The notes: generated by a model not told the origin, from the sequence alone. Positions 1 to 7,741 are shown, counted from the first letter of the stretch. The stretch is 64,000 nt of DNA from Saccharothrix longispora (GCF_030852425.1 NZ_NSDM01000012.1:248001-312000), one strand, 5' to 3'. Numbers and translations: made by a program.

Positions 1-1092
1 GCCGCGCGGCGGCCGGCCCGCGGTGTCGGGGTGGCGGGCCAGCTCGTCGGGCCGGGCGATGCTGACCCAGGAGACCTCGGTGGAGCCGTAGAGGTTGTAG
101 AGGACGGGGCCGAACCCGGCCAGGCACCGGCGGGCCACCGGCGGCGGCAGCGCCGAACCGCTGGAGGCGATCACCCGCAGCGCCGGCAGCGCGGGCCGCG
201 ACTCCAGCTCCAGGAACCGCTGGAGCATCACGGGCACCGCGAACAGCGCGTCGCTGCGGTGCGTCCGGGCGTCGTCGAGGGTGAGGGCGGGGTCGAACTT
301 CCGGCGCAGCACCAGCGTCGCGCCCAGCACGAGCGCGATCTGGAACGCCGCGAGCCCCCAGGTGTGGAACAGCGGCGCGGGCACGGAGAACCGGTCGCCC
401 GCGCGGAGCGGGATGCGCGAGAGCAGCGCGGCGGCCGGGGTGAGGCTGGCCGGTTCGGGCCGCCTGGCGCCCTTGGGCGCGCCGGTCGTGCCGGAGGTCA
501 GCACGACCATCCGGCCGCGCGGCGGGCGCCTGGGCAGGGGCGTCGTGGGGGAGGACGCGATCAGGTCCTCCAGGGTCCTGCCCCCGGCGGCCCCCTCGAC
601 CCAGGCCACGAGCCGGTGGACCTCGCGCGGCGCGTCGGCCAGCAGGTCGCCGAACTCGGTGTCGGCGACGACGACGGCCACGTCCTGCTCGCGCAGCACG
701 GTGGCGACCTGGCCCGCGCTCAGGCCGGTGTTGAGCAGCACGACGTGCGCGCCGAGCTTCACCGACGCGGTCACGGTCTCCACGAACCCGCGGTGGTTGC
801 GGCACAGCACCGCGACCTTCGCGCCCGCGCCCACGCCGAGGTCGCGCAGGCCGTGGGCGAGGCGGGTGGTGCGCTCGTCGACCTCGGCGAAGGTCAGCGC
901 GCCGCCGTCGTCCACGATCGCGGGCCGGTCGGGGTGCCGGGCCGCGCCGTGGGCGTAGCCGAAGGCGATCGTCAGGTCCCACCGGAGGTACGCGCCCAGC
1001 ACGCCCAGCAACCGGCCCGGCGCCATCGGCCGCACCACCCCGGCGCGCACCAGCGTGACCAGGGCGCGCAGCGCTCCCGCGGCCCGGTTCAC
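1..1092 (-). CDS. FadD-type long-chain acyl-CoA ligase (5' part)
   Basis: Adenylate-forming enzyme expected to activate a fatty acid or other carboxylate with ATP and CoA. The visible 364 residues cover the N-terminal domain. The P-loop TSGTTGAPKG lies near residues 199-208, the substrate-pocket segment PLFHTWG follows, and YNLYGSTEVS (A5-like motif) sits near residue 337. The C-terminal hinge and catalytic lysine lie beyond the window edge. The GTG start at 1092 overlaps the stop of the preceding 21-codon frame by 4 bp (GTGA), which suggests translational coupling. About 40 basic/hydrophobic residues precede the ligase fold, as in mycobacterial-type FadD proteins. Substrate is unknown. The family call is firm. 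Confidence 0.88.
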   Translation of the reverse strand, partial: MNRAAGALRALVTLVRAGVVRPMAPGRLLGVLGAYLRWDLTIAFGYAHGAARHPDRPAIVDDGGALTFAEVDERTTRLAHGLRDLGVGAGAKVAVLCRNHRGFVETVTASVKLGAHVVLLNTGLSAGQVATVLREQDVAVVVADTEFGDLLADAPREVHRLVAWVEGAAGGRTLEDLIASSPTTPLPRRPPRGRMVVLTSGTTGAPKGARRPEPASLTPAAALLSRIPLRAGDRFSVPAPLFHTWGLAAFQIALVLGATLVLRRKFDPALTLDDARTHRSDALFAVPVMLQRFLELESRPALPALRVIASSGSALPPPVARRCLAGFGPVLYNLYGSTEVSWVSIARPDELARHPDTAGRPPRG

Positions 1093-1154
1093 CGGACGGC
1101 CCGCGGGTCGAGGCCGGTGGAACCCGTCGAGCCGGTGACGAAGTAGGTAGCCAC
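1089..1154 (-). pseudogene. Vestigial SDR start, coupled to fadD
   Basis: A 21-codon frame beginning GTG reads VATYFVTGSTGSTG and then stops. Its first 11 residues match the beta1 strand and glycine-rich start of NAD(P)-binding SDR/epimerase proteins (MATYFVTGxTGFxG), which commonly neighbour FadD genes in actinobacteria. The rest of the Rossmann domain is missing, and the frame runs straight into the fadD start through GTGA. I infer a deletion that left the promoter and translation start of an old SDR gene as a leader peptide for fadD. It could also be a chance similarity. Confidence 0.5.
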
Positions 1155-1173
1155 GACCCCGATACTGACATTA

Positions 1174-1189
1174 CCTACCCGCGAGTAGG
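1174..1189. promoter_or_regulatory. Near-perfect palindrome upstream of the fadD unit
   Basis: CCTACCCGCGAGTAGG is a 16-bp dyad with a single mismatched pair, 20 bp upstream of the vestigial GTG start. Its form suits a TetR-family regulator of lipid genes. The regulator itself is not identified in the window. Confidence 0.45.
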
Positions 1190-1221
1190 AAGAGTGCGCG
1201 GTGAAATCGGGGCGTATCCGG

Positions 1222-1419
1222 TCAGTTCTCGGGCGTGCCGGACGCGTTCACCACCGCGTCGCGCAAGGCGGCGCGCAGGCGGCCGACCTCCAGCGGTGTG
1301 AGGACGGCCGCCTCGCCCGGCGGCACCGTCACCACCACGTGCCCCTGGCTCACGAAGACCGTCATGTCACGGCGACGGGACGCGATGTCGCGGCACGCGA
1401 TCTGCCACTCCTTGCTCAT
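1222..1419 (-). CDS. Small hypothetical protein (65 aa)
   Basis: No family recognised. The protein starts MSKEWQIACRDI and carries a central beta-rich stretch (MTVFVSQGHVVVTVPPG) followed by a likely helix (LTPLEVGRLRAALRDAV). The ATG at 1419 overlaps the stop of the upstream small frame by 4 bp (ATGA), and GGGAGAGGG precedes it at a usable distance. A GTG at 1425 is an alternative start. The last residues are NASGTPEN. The alternation of hydrophobic and charged residues and the coupling suggest a genuine gene, but nothing shows its function. Confidence 0.6.
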   Translation of the reverse strand: MSKEWQIACRDIASRRRDMTVFVSQGHVVVTVPPGEAAVLTPLEVGRLRAALRDAVVNASGTPEN

Positions 1420-1619
1420 GTCCACGGTCCCTCTCCCCACTGCTCGACACGGGTGCTCGGGTCGACCCGGGCGCTCGCGAAGGGGAGGCGCACGCGGATC
1501 GGTGCCATGACGGGAAAGTCCCGGGCAGCAGTGCCGAGCTGCCGACAGCGTCGCACGAGGTCGTCGATCAGGTCACCTGGGTGGGTGAAAAACAGCGGAC
1601 CCTCAGCGGATCGTGACAA
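1416..1619 (-). CDS. Small hypothetical protein (67 aa), coupled upstream partner
   Basis: Possible gene with a TTG start, product beginning with residues SRSAEGPLFFTHPGDLIDD. It contains one amphipathic helix (LIDDLVRRCRQLGTAARDF) and ends WGEGPWT. The stop overlaps the ATG of the next small gene (ATGA, 1416-1419), the main argument that it is translated. No good ribosome binding site precedes the TTG. No family recognised. The start, and even the coding status, are uncertain. Confidence 0.4.
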   Translation of the reverse strand: MSRSAEGPLFFTHPGDLIDDLVRRCRQLGTAARDFPVMAPIRVRLPFASARVDPSTRVEQWGEGPWT

Positions 1620-1653
1620 TCGGGCGGCGGTCGGACCTGGGCGACAACCCCGG

Positions 1654-2127
1654 TCAGAGGCAGGACCCGTGGTCCGGGCGGTGCGCGGAGGCGATCAGGC
1701 GTTCGAGCAGGCCCCGCAGGAGGGGCAGCTCGTCCGGCGCCAGCTCGGCGGTGAACTCGGCCTCGGCCTCGGACTGGAGGCGTGCGACCTCGGCCTGCAC
1801 GGCCCGGCCGCGATCGGTGAGGGCGGGCACGCGCACGCGCCGGTCGTGCGGGTCCGGCTTGCGCACGATCAGCCCCGCCCGTTCGAGGCGGTCCAGCTCC
1901 GCGGTCAGCGTCGTCTTGTCCACCGCCAGCGCCTGGCCGAGGGCCAGCTGCGTGCGTGGGAAGTCGTCATTGGCCAGGGCGCCGAGCACGAGCTGCCCGC
2001 GCGTGGTGACACCGTGCCCGGCCGCCGCCTCCTGGGCGATCGCGCCCAGCTTCTGCGCCGCGCGGTGCAGGAGCCAGTTGAGGTCGGCCCGCTTGGCGCA
2101 CGCGGACTCGGCGACGGAATCGGGCAT
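1654..2127 (-). CDS. MarR-family transcriptional regulator
   Basis: 157-residue winged-helix repressor. The helix-turn-helix spans about residues 40-90 (LGQALAVDKTTLTAELDRLERAGLIVRK) and the wing motif DPHDRRVRVP lies at 92-101, followed by the C-terminal dimerisation helix. Length is typical for the family. It is divergent from the azoreductase gene and separated by about 100 bp carrying repeated AAGTTCTTG elements, so it most likely represses that gene and itself in response to quinones, azo compounds or other electrophiles. A TATGAT hexamer lies 6 nt before the ATG, suggesting a leaderless transcript. Confidence 0.92.
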   Translation of the reverse strand: MPDSVAESACAKRADLNWLLHRAAQKLGAIAQEAAAGHGVTTRGQLVLGALANDDFPRTQLALGQALAVDKTTLTAELDRLERAGLIVRKPDPHDRRVRVPALTDRGRAVQAEVARLQSEAEAEFTAELAPDELPLLRGLLERLIASAHRPDHGSCL

Positions 2128-2133
2128 GAGGGG

Positions 2134-2139
2134 ATCATA
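2134..2139 (-). promoter_or_regulatory. -10 hexamer, leaderless marR promoter
   Basis: TATGAT on the minus strand, 6 nt upstream of the ATG at 2127. Transcription would start at or next to the start codon. No clear -35 is seen. Confidence 0.5.
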
Positions 2140-2164
2140 CGCCGCAGGTCAGACGTTCCCGACT

Positions 2165-2221
2165 GAGAAGTTCTTGACTCGGAACAACTGTGGTCGTAAG
2201 TTCTTGGTTGAGAAGTTCTTG
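2165..2221 (+). promoter_or_regulatory. Three AAGTTCTTG repeats upstream of azoreductase
   Basis: GAGAAGTTCTTG occurs at 2165-2176 and 2210-2221, with GTAAGTTCTTG at 2196-2206. Each GAGAAGTTCT copy contains the small dyad AGAA-G-TTCT. The last copy abuts the GGGAGG ribosome binding site, and a TTGACT -35-like hexamer (2174-2179) overlaps the first. This is the likely operator of the divergent MarR regulator. Confidence 0.6.
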
Positions 2222-2230
2222 GGAGGAACA

Positions 2231-2842
2231 ATGTCCGAGCTGTTGCACATCGACACGAGCCTGCGCACCGGGGGATCGGTGTCCCGCGAGGTCACCGGGG
2301 CGTTCGCGCGGGCGTGGCGGGCCGCGCGCCCGGATGCCGGCTACACCTACCGCGACCTGGCGGCCGACCCGCTGCCGCACGTCGACCCGGCCGTGCTCGC
2401 CGCCCGCGCGGGGTCGGGCGACCGCTCCGCGGAGGAGCGCCTGCGGGCAGAGCTGCTGGCGGCGGACACGCTGCTGATCGGCGCGCCCATGTACAACTTC
2501 GGCCTGCCGTCCACGCTCAAGGCGTGGCTGGACTGGGTGATCGTGCCCGAGCTGTTCGTGGACCAGCGGACCGGTGAAGGCCTCCTGGTCGGCAAGCGGG
2601 TCGTCGTGGTGACCGCCCGCGGCGGCAGCTACTCGGCGGGCACGCCGCTGCACGCGTTCGACTTCCAGGAGCCCTACCTGCGGGCGGTCTTCTCGATGAT
2701 CGGCCTGGACCGCGACCTGGAGTTCGTGCACGCCGAGATGACCAAGGCGCACGACGCGCCGGAGTTCGCCGAGCACCGGGGGCACGCCGACGCGTCCCGC
2801 GAGGACGCCCACCGCGCCGTGCTCGAGCTGGCCGCCGCCTGA
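2231..2842 (+). CDS. azoR: FMN-dependent NADH-azoreductase / NAD(P)H quinone oxidoreductase
   Basis: 203-residue flavodoxin-fold reductase of the AzoR family, which reduces quinones and azo compounds by two-electron hydride transfer from NAD(P)H through FMN. Seen directly: N-terminal beta strand LLHIDTSLR with serines for the FMN phosphate, PMYNFGLPS at residues 86-94 (isoalloxazine contact), and TARGGSY near residue 128. The ATG at 2231 follows GGGAGG by 4 nt. It is divergent from a MarR regulator, the usual arrangement for electrophile-inducible azoreductases. A strong hairpin follows the stop. Substrate in vivo is not known. Confidence 0.93.
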   Translation: MSELLHIDTSLRTGGSVSREVTGAFARAWRAARPDAGYTYRDLAADPLPHVDPAVLAARAGSGDRSAEERLRAELLAADTLLIGAPMYNFGLPSTLKAWLDWVIVPELFVDQRTGEGLLVGKRVVVVTARGGSYSAGTPLHAFDFQEPYLRAVFSMIGLDRDLEFVHAEMTKAHDAPEFAEHRGHADASREDAHRAVLELAAA

Positions 2843-2843
2843 C

Positions 2844-2886
2844 GCGGGTGGCGGGAACCGCCGGGGAGTCGGCTCCCGCCACCCGC
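2844..2886 (+). terminator. Hairpin after azoR
   Basis: Perfect 13-bp inverted repeat (arms 2844-2856 and 2874-2886) starting 2 bp after the azoR stop, with a 17-nt loop and no U tract, as is common in GC-rich actinomycetes. Confidence 0.7.
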
Positions 2887-2920
2887 TCGTCACCCGAACG
2901 TGGGGACTTCTCCCCGCCGG

Positions 2921-2926
2921 CACACT
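2921..2926 (+). promoter_or_regulatory. -10-like hexamer, leaderless
   Basis: CACACT lies 6 nt before the ATG at 2933, and no Shine-Dalgarno sequence is present. Confidence 0.35.
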
Positions 2927-2932
2927 GCTCCC

Positions 2933-3922
2933 ATGTCCGAGCCGATCGCCGCGGCCGTGGTCCGCGCCGCCGAGCTCACCGCCCGCGGCCTGCCCCGGCA
3001 GGCGATCGACGTCCTCCGACCCGCCCTGGCCGCGAACCCCCGGCACGCCGAGGCGTGGTGCCGGCTCGCCGCCGCGCACCTCGACGCGGGCGAACCCGAC
3101 CCGGCGCTGGACGCCGCGAAGCGCGCGCTCGTGCTGCACGGCGACCACGCGTGGGCGCAGCGGCTCACCGCGCTGGCGCTGAGCGAACTCGACCGCCACG
3201 CCGAGGCGACCGTGGCGGCCCGGGAGTGCGTGCGCCGCAAGCCCGACGACTGGCGCTGCCACGTGGTGCTCGCCGAGGTGCTGGCCGCCGACCCGCGCGG
3301 GCGCGCCGAGGCGGTCGACGCCGCCCGGCGGGCCGCCCGCCTCGCGCCCGGCGAGGCCCGCCCCCACCAGGTCCTCGGCGACGCGGCGCTGCGCGTGCGC
3401 GACTGGGGCACCGCCGAACGCGCCTACCGCACCGCCCTGCGGCTCGACCCGCACGACGACGACGTGCGCGCCAACCTCGCCACCGTGCGCCGCAAGCGCG
3501 GCGGGAAACCCGTCGAGGCATCCGGCGACGCGTTGAGCACCGCGCACGCCCTGGTGTGGCCCGCCCTGTCCCGGCTGGCCGTGCTGCTGGTCGCCGGCGG
3601 GCTGCTGTTGCTGCTGGCCGGCACGCCCCGGCCCACGCCCCTGCTGGCCTGGTTCGCCACCGCGCTGCTGCTCGGGGTCCTCGCCGTCGTGGGCCGACTG
3701 CTGCTGCGGGCGCGCCGAGGCGTGCGGCGGGCGTTGTCCCGACTGCCCCGGCACCGGCCACGCGTCGCCGTCGTGGTGGTGCTGTTCGGGCTGGCCGCCC
3801 TCGTGCTGGCCGGTTGGGCGGTGGCGCTGTTCCTGGGCGCCACCACCGTGCAGCCGCTCGTCGTCGCGTGGCTGTGCTCGCTGCTCGGCGGGGCCGTCGT
3901 GGTGCTGGGCGGCCCGCGCTGA
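2933..3922 (+). CDS. TPR-repeat membrane protein
   Basis: 329 residues. Roughly the first 190 form tetratricopeptide-like helical pairs (for example NPRHAEAWCRLAAAHLDAGEPDPAL and later GTAERAYRTALRLDPHDDDV), probably a cytoplasmic protein-interaction domain. The C-terminal 130 residues contain about four hydrophobic membrane segments separated by short arginine-rich loops (for example RLLLRARRGVRRAL). The ATG at 2933 is chosen because a -10-like hexamer sits 6 nt before it and the TPR fold begins directly after. Partners are unknown. It lies upstream of a small secreted protein and SecDF on the same strand, but a separate promoter precedes the next gene. Confidence 0.8.
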   Translation: MSEPIAAAVVRAAELTARGLPRQAIDVLRPALAANPRHAEAWCRLAAAHLDAGEPDPALDAAKRALVLHGDHAWAQRLTALALSELDRHAEATVAARECVRRKPDDWRCHVVLAEVLAADPRGRAEAVDAARRAARLAPGEARPHQVLGDAALRVRDWGTAERAYRTALRLDPHDDDVRANLATVRRKRGGKPVEASGDALSTAHALVWPALSRLAVLLVAGGLLLLLAGTPRPTPLLAWFATALLLGVLAVVGRLLLRARRGVRRALSRLPRHRPRVAVVVVLFGLAALVLAGWAVALFLGATTVQPLVVAWLCSLLGGAVVVLGGPR

Positions 3923-3963
3923 CCCGGTCGGACGACTTCGCGCCGTCCGCCCCGGCGCACCGC

Positions 3964-3969
3964 TAGCCT
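3964..3969 (+). promoter_or_regulatory. -10 hexamer, leaderless
   Basis: TAGCCT, 7 nt before the GTG at 3977, with no ribosome binding site. Confidence 0.5.
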
Positions 3970-3976
3970 GGGTGGC

Positions 3977-4312
3977 GTGACCCGACGCGCCCTCCTCGCG
4001 ATCCTCGCGATGATCGCGGGCTTCGTCGTGGCCGGACCCGTCCCCACCACGCCGGTCGAACCGGTCGCCGCCTCGGCCACCGCGGACGCCGCGCACCTCC
4101 CCGGTACGACGACGCGGTCGACCACCGCGCACCCCGTGCAGCAGGTCGCGGGCCACCTCGGCCAACCGCTGGACGGCGTCCAGCCGCCCGTGCACGTCAC
4201 CCCCGCCCGGCCGGTGCGCGCCGACGTCGTCGACCCGACCCACCGCACCCCCGAGCGCGACGGCCTCACCCCGCTCGGCGAACGCGCACCGCCACCCACC
4301 TCCGGAACCTGA
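3977..4312 (+). CDS. Small secreted hypothetical protein
   Basis: 111 residues. A clear N-terminal export signal (MTRRALLAILAMIAGFVVAG) is followed by an Ala/Thr/Pro-rich, probably unstructured mature part that ends in PPPTSGT. No family is recognised and there are no cysteines. The GTG start is supported by TAGCCT 7 nt upstream. It is only 37 bp upstream of secDF, so the two may be co-transcribed, and the protein may be a cell-envelope partner or cargo. Function unknown. Confidence 0.62.
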   Translation: MTRRALLAILAMIAGFVVAGPVPTTPVEPVAASATADAAHLPGTTTRSTTAHPVQQVAGHLGQPLDGVQPPVHVTPARPVRADVVDPTHRTPERDGLTPLGERAPPPTSGT

Positions 4313-4349
4313 GCCCCCACCGTCCACCTCGTCCGGAGGTCCCCCAGCC

Positions 4350-6548
4350 ATGCCGCGCCCCGTCGCGCGGCGAGAACTCCTCGTCCGAGGGCTGCTGTCC
4401 CTCGGCGTGCTCGCCGCGTCCGCGTTCACCCTGCTCACCGTCCAACCGCGCCTCGGCCTAGACCTGCGCGGCGGGACCCAGATCGTCCTCGAAACCCCGG
4501 CGGAGGCCACCTCCGACGCCACCGACCGGGCCATGGAGGTGCTGCGCCGCCGCGTCGACGAACTCGGCGTCGCCGAACCCGTCCTCGCCCGCTCCGGCGA
4601 CCACCGCATCGTCGTCGAACTGCCCGGTGTGCAGGACCCGACCGAGGCCATCGAGGTACTCGGCCGCACCGCCCAGCTGCGCGTGCAGCCCGTCACCGGA
4701 GCGGGCGACAAGCCCACCCCCGACGGCGACTCGGTCGCGCTCGGCGACGTCGTGATGACCGGCGAGGGCATCAAGGACGCCCGCGCCACCCCCAACCAGC
4801 AGGGCGTCGGCTACCTGGTCGGCGTCGACTTCCAGGGCGACGCGCCCGGCGCGTGGCAGCGGGTCACCGCCGAGGCCGCGTGCGCCCAACCCGGCGCGTA
4901 CGAGCGCCGCGTCGCGTTCGTGCTCGACGACGAGGTCGTGTCCGCGCCGCAGGTCGACCCGTCCGTCGGCTGCGGCACCGGCATGATCGGCGGCAGCACC
5001 CGGATCACCGGCCGGTTCGCCCAGGCCGAGGCCGAGGAACTGGCCCTGGTGATCCGCTCCGGCGCGCTGCCCGTGCCGGTCGAGGTCGTGGAGCAGCGCA
5101 CCGTCGGCCCGACGCTCGGCGCGGACGCCATCGAGGCCAGCGCGCGGGCCGCCGTCATCGGCATCGCCCTGACCGGCCTGTTCCTCGTGTTCGTCTACCG
5201 GCTCGCCGGCCTCGTCGCGGTGCTCGCCCTCGTCGCCTACGCCGGCCTGTCCTGCGCGGCGCTGCTCGCCATCGGCGCCACGCTCACGTTGCCCGGCCTC
5301 GCCGGGTTCGTGCTGGCGATCGGCATGGCGGTGGACGCGAACGTGCTGGTGTTCGAGCGGTCGAGGGAGGAGTACGCCCGCCGCAAACGCTTGCCACGCG
5401 CCGTGGACCAGGGTTTCCGGGGCGCCCTGAGCGCCGTCGCGGACTCCAACATCACCACGCTGCTCGCCGCCGGCCTGCTGTTCTGGCTGGCCACCGGCCC
5501 GGTGAAGGGCTTCGGCGTCACGCTGTCCATCGGCGTCCTGGCCTCGCTGTTCAGCGCCCTGGTGCTGACCCGCGTCCTGCTCGGCCTGGTCATGCCGCTG
5601 CTGGAGAAGCGACCGTCCTGGTCCGGCCTCCACACCCTCGGCCGCGTCCGGACCTGGCTGACCACCCGCGGCTACACCCTGTTCCGCCGCCCGAACCGCT
5701 GGCTGCTGACGGCGGGCGGCGTGCTCGTCGTGGCGGTCACGGGCCTGCTCGTGCGCGGCCTCCAGCTGGGCGTCGAGTTCACCGGCGGTCGGATGCTGGA
5801 GTTCACCGCGCCGGCGGCGGACGTCGGCCGGGTGCGGGCGGAGCTGTCCGCCGCAGGCTTCGGCGACGCCCAGGTCGTCACCTCCGGCACCGACGGCCTG
5901 TCCGTGCGCACCGGACCCATCGACTCGGCCGCCGCGGCCAGGGTGGGCGAGGCCGTCGACCGCGCCACCGGTGGCGCCGAGCAGCTCAGCAACGACCTGA
6001 TCGGGCCCAGCCTGGGCTCCGAGCTGAGGCGCAACGCCCTGATCGCGCTGGCCATCGCGGTGGCCGCGCAGCTCGCCTACCTGGCCGTGCGGTTCGACTG
6101 GCGGCTCGGCCTGGCCACCGTGGTCGCCCTGGTGACCGACGTGGTCGTCCTCGTGGGCGCCTTCGCGTGGCTGGGCAAGACCGCGGACGCCGTCTTCCTG
6201 GCCGCACTCCTCACCGTCATCGGCTACTCGGTCAACGACTCGGTGGTGGTCTTCGACCGGGTCCGCGAACTGCGCCGGGAGGGAGGCCGCCCGTTCCCCG
6301 ACGTGATGAGCGACGCGGTCCTGCAAACCCTGCCCCGCACCGTGAACACGGGCATCGGCGTCCTGTTCGTCCTGGCCGCCCTGCTGTTCCTGGGCGACGG
6401 CTCGCTGGCCGACTTCGCCACCGCGCTGCTCATCGGCCTGGTGGCGGGCACCGCCTCGACCGTCCTCACCGCCGCGCCGGTGGCGATCGCCCTGGAATCC
6501 CGGAGCCCGACCAGGACCCCGACCCCGCGCGGGAAGGTCCGCACCTGA
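4350..6548 (+). CDS. secDF: Fused SecD-SecF protein translocase subunit
   Basis: 732-residue RND-type membrane protein that uses the proton gradient to assist Sec-dependent export. The SecD half has TM1 near residues 12-32, the hallmark GLDLRGGTQIVLE, a shortened periplasmic P1 head, the repeat region ending SGALPVPVEVVEQRTVGPTLG, and TM4 motif GMAVDANVLVFER. The SecF half begins near residue 450 with GVEFTGGRMLEF and carries IGYSVNDSVVVFDRVRELR. Most actinobacteria keep secD and secF as separate genes by ruvB/yajC. A fused copy next to neither suggests a paralogue. It starts 37 bp after a small secreted protein. Confidence 0.93.
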   Translation: MPRPVARRELLVRGLLSLGVLAASAFTLLTVQPRLGLDLRGGTQIVLETPAEATSDATDRAMEVLRRRVDELGVAEPVLARSGDHRIVVELPGVQDPTEAIEVLGRTAQLRVQPVTGAGDKPTPDGDSVALGDVVMTGEGIKDARATPNQQGVGYLVGVDFQGDAPGAWQRVTAEAACAQPGAYERRVAFVLDDEVVSAPQVDPSVGCGTGMIGGSTRITGRFAQAEAEELALVIRSGALPVPVEVVEQRTVGPTLGADAIEASARAAVIGIALTGLFLVFVYRLAGLVAVLALVAYAGLSCAALLAIGATLTLPGLAGFVLAIGMAVDANVLVFERSREEYARRKRLPRAVDQGFRGALSAVADSNITTLLAAGLLFWLATGPVKGFGVTLSIGVLASLFSALVLTRVLLGLVMPLLEKRPSWSGLHTLGRVRTWLTTRGYTLFRRPNRWLLTAGGVLVVAVTGLLVRGLQLGVEFTGGRMLEFTAPAADVGRVRAELSAAGFGDAQVVTSGTDGLSVRTGPIDSAAAARVGEAVDRATGGAEQLSNDLIGPSLGSELRRNALIALAIAVAAQLAYLAVRFDWRLGLATVVALVTDVVVLVGAFAWLGKTADAVFLAALLTVIGYSVNDSVVVFDRVRELRREGGRPFPDVMSDAVLQTLPRTVNTGIGVLFVLAALLFLGDGSLADFATALLIGLVAGTASTVLTAAPVAIALESRSPTRTPTPRGKVRT

Positions 6549-6580
6549 CGCGGCGGGCACCCGTGTAGCAAGGTGTCCGC

Positions 6581-7741
6581 ATGACCTCCTTCGCCGCGTA
6601 CCAGAACGAGATCTACCTCCAGGGCCTGGCGGGCAACGTGCCGCCGTTCACCACCGACCCCGAGGCGCTGGAGGCGTCCGCCCGGGAACGGCTGGGACCC
6701 GGGCCGTTCTGGTACGTGGCGGGGGCCGCGGGGAGCGGGGCCACGGCCCGGGCCAACCGGGAGGCGTTCGACGACTGGCGGATCGTGCCCCGGATGCTCA
6801 CGGACGCCACCGAGCGGCACCTCGGGACGACCGTCCTCGGCACGCAGATGCCCGCCCCGGTGCTGCTCGCGCCGGTCGGCGTGCAGTCGATCCTGCACCC
6901 GGACGGGGAGTTGGCCACCGCACGGGCCGCCGCCGGGCTGGGCGTCCCGTTCGTGCTGTCCACGGCGTCCTCGCACACGATCGAGGAGGTCGCGGACGTC
7001 GCGGGCGACGGGGCGCGCTGGTTCCAGCTCTACTGGCCCAACGACCCGGACGTGGCCGCGAGCATCCTCGACCGCGCCCGCCGGTCCGGTTACCGCGTCC
7101 TCGTCGTCACGCTCGACACGTGGACGCTGGCGTGGCGCCCGCACGACCTGGACCAGTCCTACCTGCCGTTCATCCGCGGCATCGGGACGGCGATCCCGTT
7201 CTCCGACCCGGCGTTCCGCGCGGGGCTCGCCGCCTCGCCCGAGGACGACAAGCCGATGGCGATCCTCAAGTGGGTGCAGATGTTCACCGGCACCGACAAG
7301 TCGTGGGACCGGTTGTCGTTCCTGCGCGAGCACTGGGACGGGCCGATCGTCCTCAAGGGCATCCAGCACGTGGACGACGCGCGCAAGGCCGTCGACGCGG
7401 GCGTGGACGGCATCGTGGTGTCCAACCACGGCGGGCGGCAGGTGGACGGGGCGGTCGCCTCGCTGCACGTGCTGCCGGAGATCGCGGACGCGGTGGGGGA
7501 GCGGGTGGAGGTGCTGTTCGACTCCGGCGTCCGCTCCGGCGCGGACGTCGTCAAGGCGCTGGCCCTGGGCGCGAAGGCCGTGCTCGTCGGCCGGCCGTTC
7601 GCGTACGGCCTCGCGCACGGCGGCGAGGTCGGCGTGCGGCACGTGCTGCGCAGCCTGCTCGCGGACTTCGACCTGACGCTCGGCCTGTCCGGGCACCGCA
7701 GCCCGGCCGAGCTGAACCGCGAGGCGCTCCGGGAGCGGTGA
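6581..7741 (+). CDS. FMN-dependent alpha-hydroxy acid oxidase (lactate 2-monooxygenase-like)
   Basis: 386-residue TIM-barrel flavoenzyme of the glycolate oxidase/lactate monooxygenase family, oxidising an L-2-hydroxy acid with FMN. Visible features: APVGVQSILHPDGE (FMN contact), FQLYWPNDPDV, LKGIQHVDDARKAVDAG (FMN N1 lysine), catalytic histidine H283 in VSNHGGRQVDG, and GVRSGADVVKALALGAKAVLVGRPF for the FMN phosphate. The long insertion around residues 190-240 resembles lactate 2-monooxygenase rather than LldD. It starts 32 bp after secDF. Substrate (lactate or another hydroxy acid) cannot be settled from sequence. Confidence 0.9.
   Translation: MTSFAAYQNEIYLQGLAGNVPPFTTDPEALEASARERLGPGPFWYVAGAAGSGATARANREAFDDWRIVPRMLTDATERHLGTTVLGTQMPAPVLLAPVGVQSILHPDGELATARAAAGLGVPFVLSTASSHTIEEVADVAGDGARWFQLYWPNDPDVAASILDRARRSGYRVLVVTLDTWTLAWRPHDLDQSYLPFIRGIGTAIPFSDPAFRAGLAASPEDDKPMAILKWVQMFTGTDKSWDRLSFLREHWDGPIVLKGIQHVDDARKAVDAGVDGIVVSNHGGRQVDGAVASLHVLPEIADAVGERVEVLFDSGVRSGADVVKALALGAKAVLVGRPFAYGLAHGGEVGVRHVLRSLLADFDLTLGLSGHRSPAELNREALRER

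Noticed and set aside
31-1146. Long plus-strand open frame of 371 codons over the fadD region
   Set aside because: Composition is Gly/Arg/His-rich noise on the antisense of a clear acyl-CoA ligase. No domain is present.
2135-4795. 886-codon minus-strand frame
   Set aside because: It is antisense to azoR, the TPR gene and secDF, and is rich in Arg/Gly/Ser without domain signals. High GC keeps it open.
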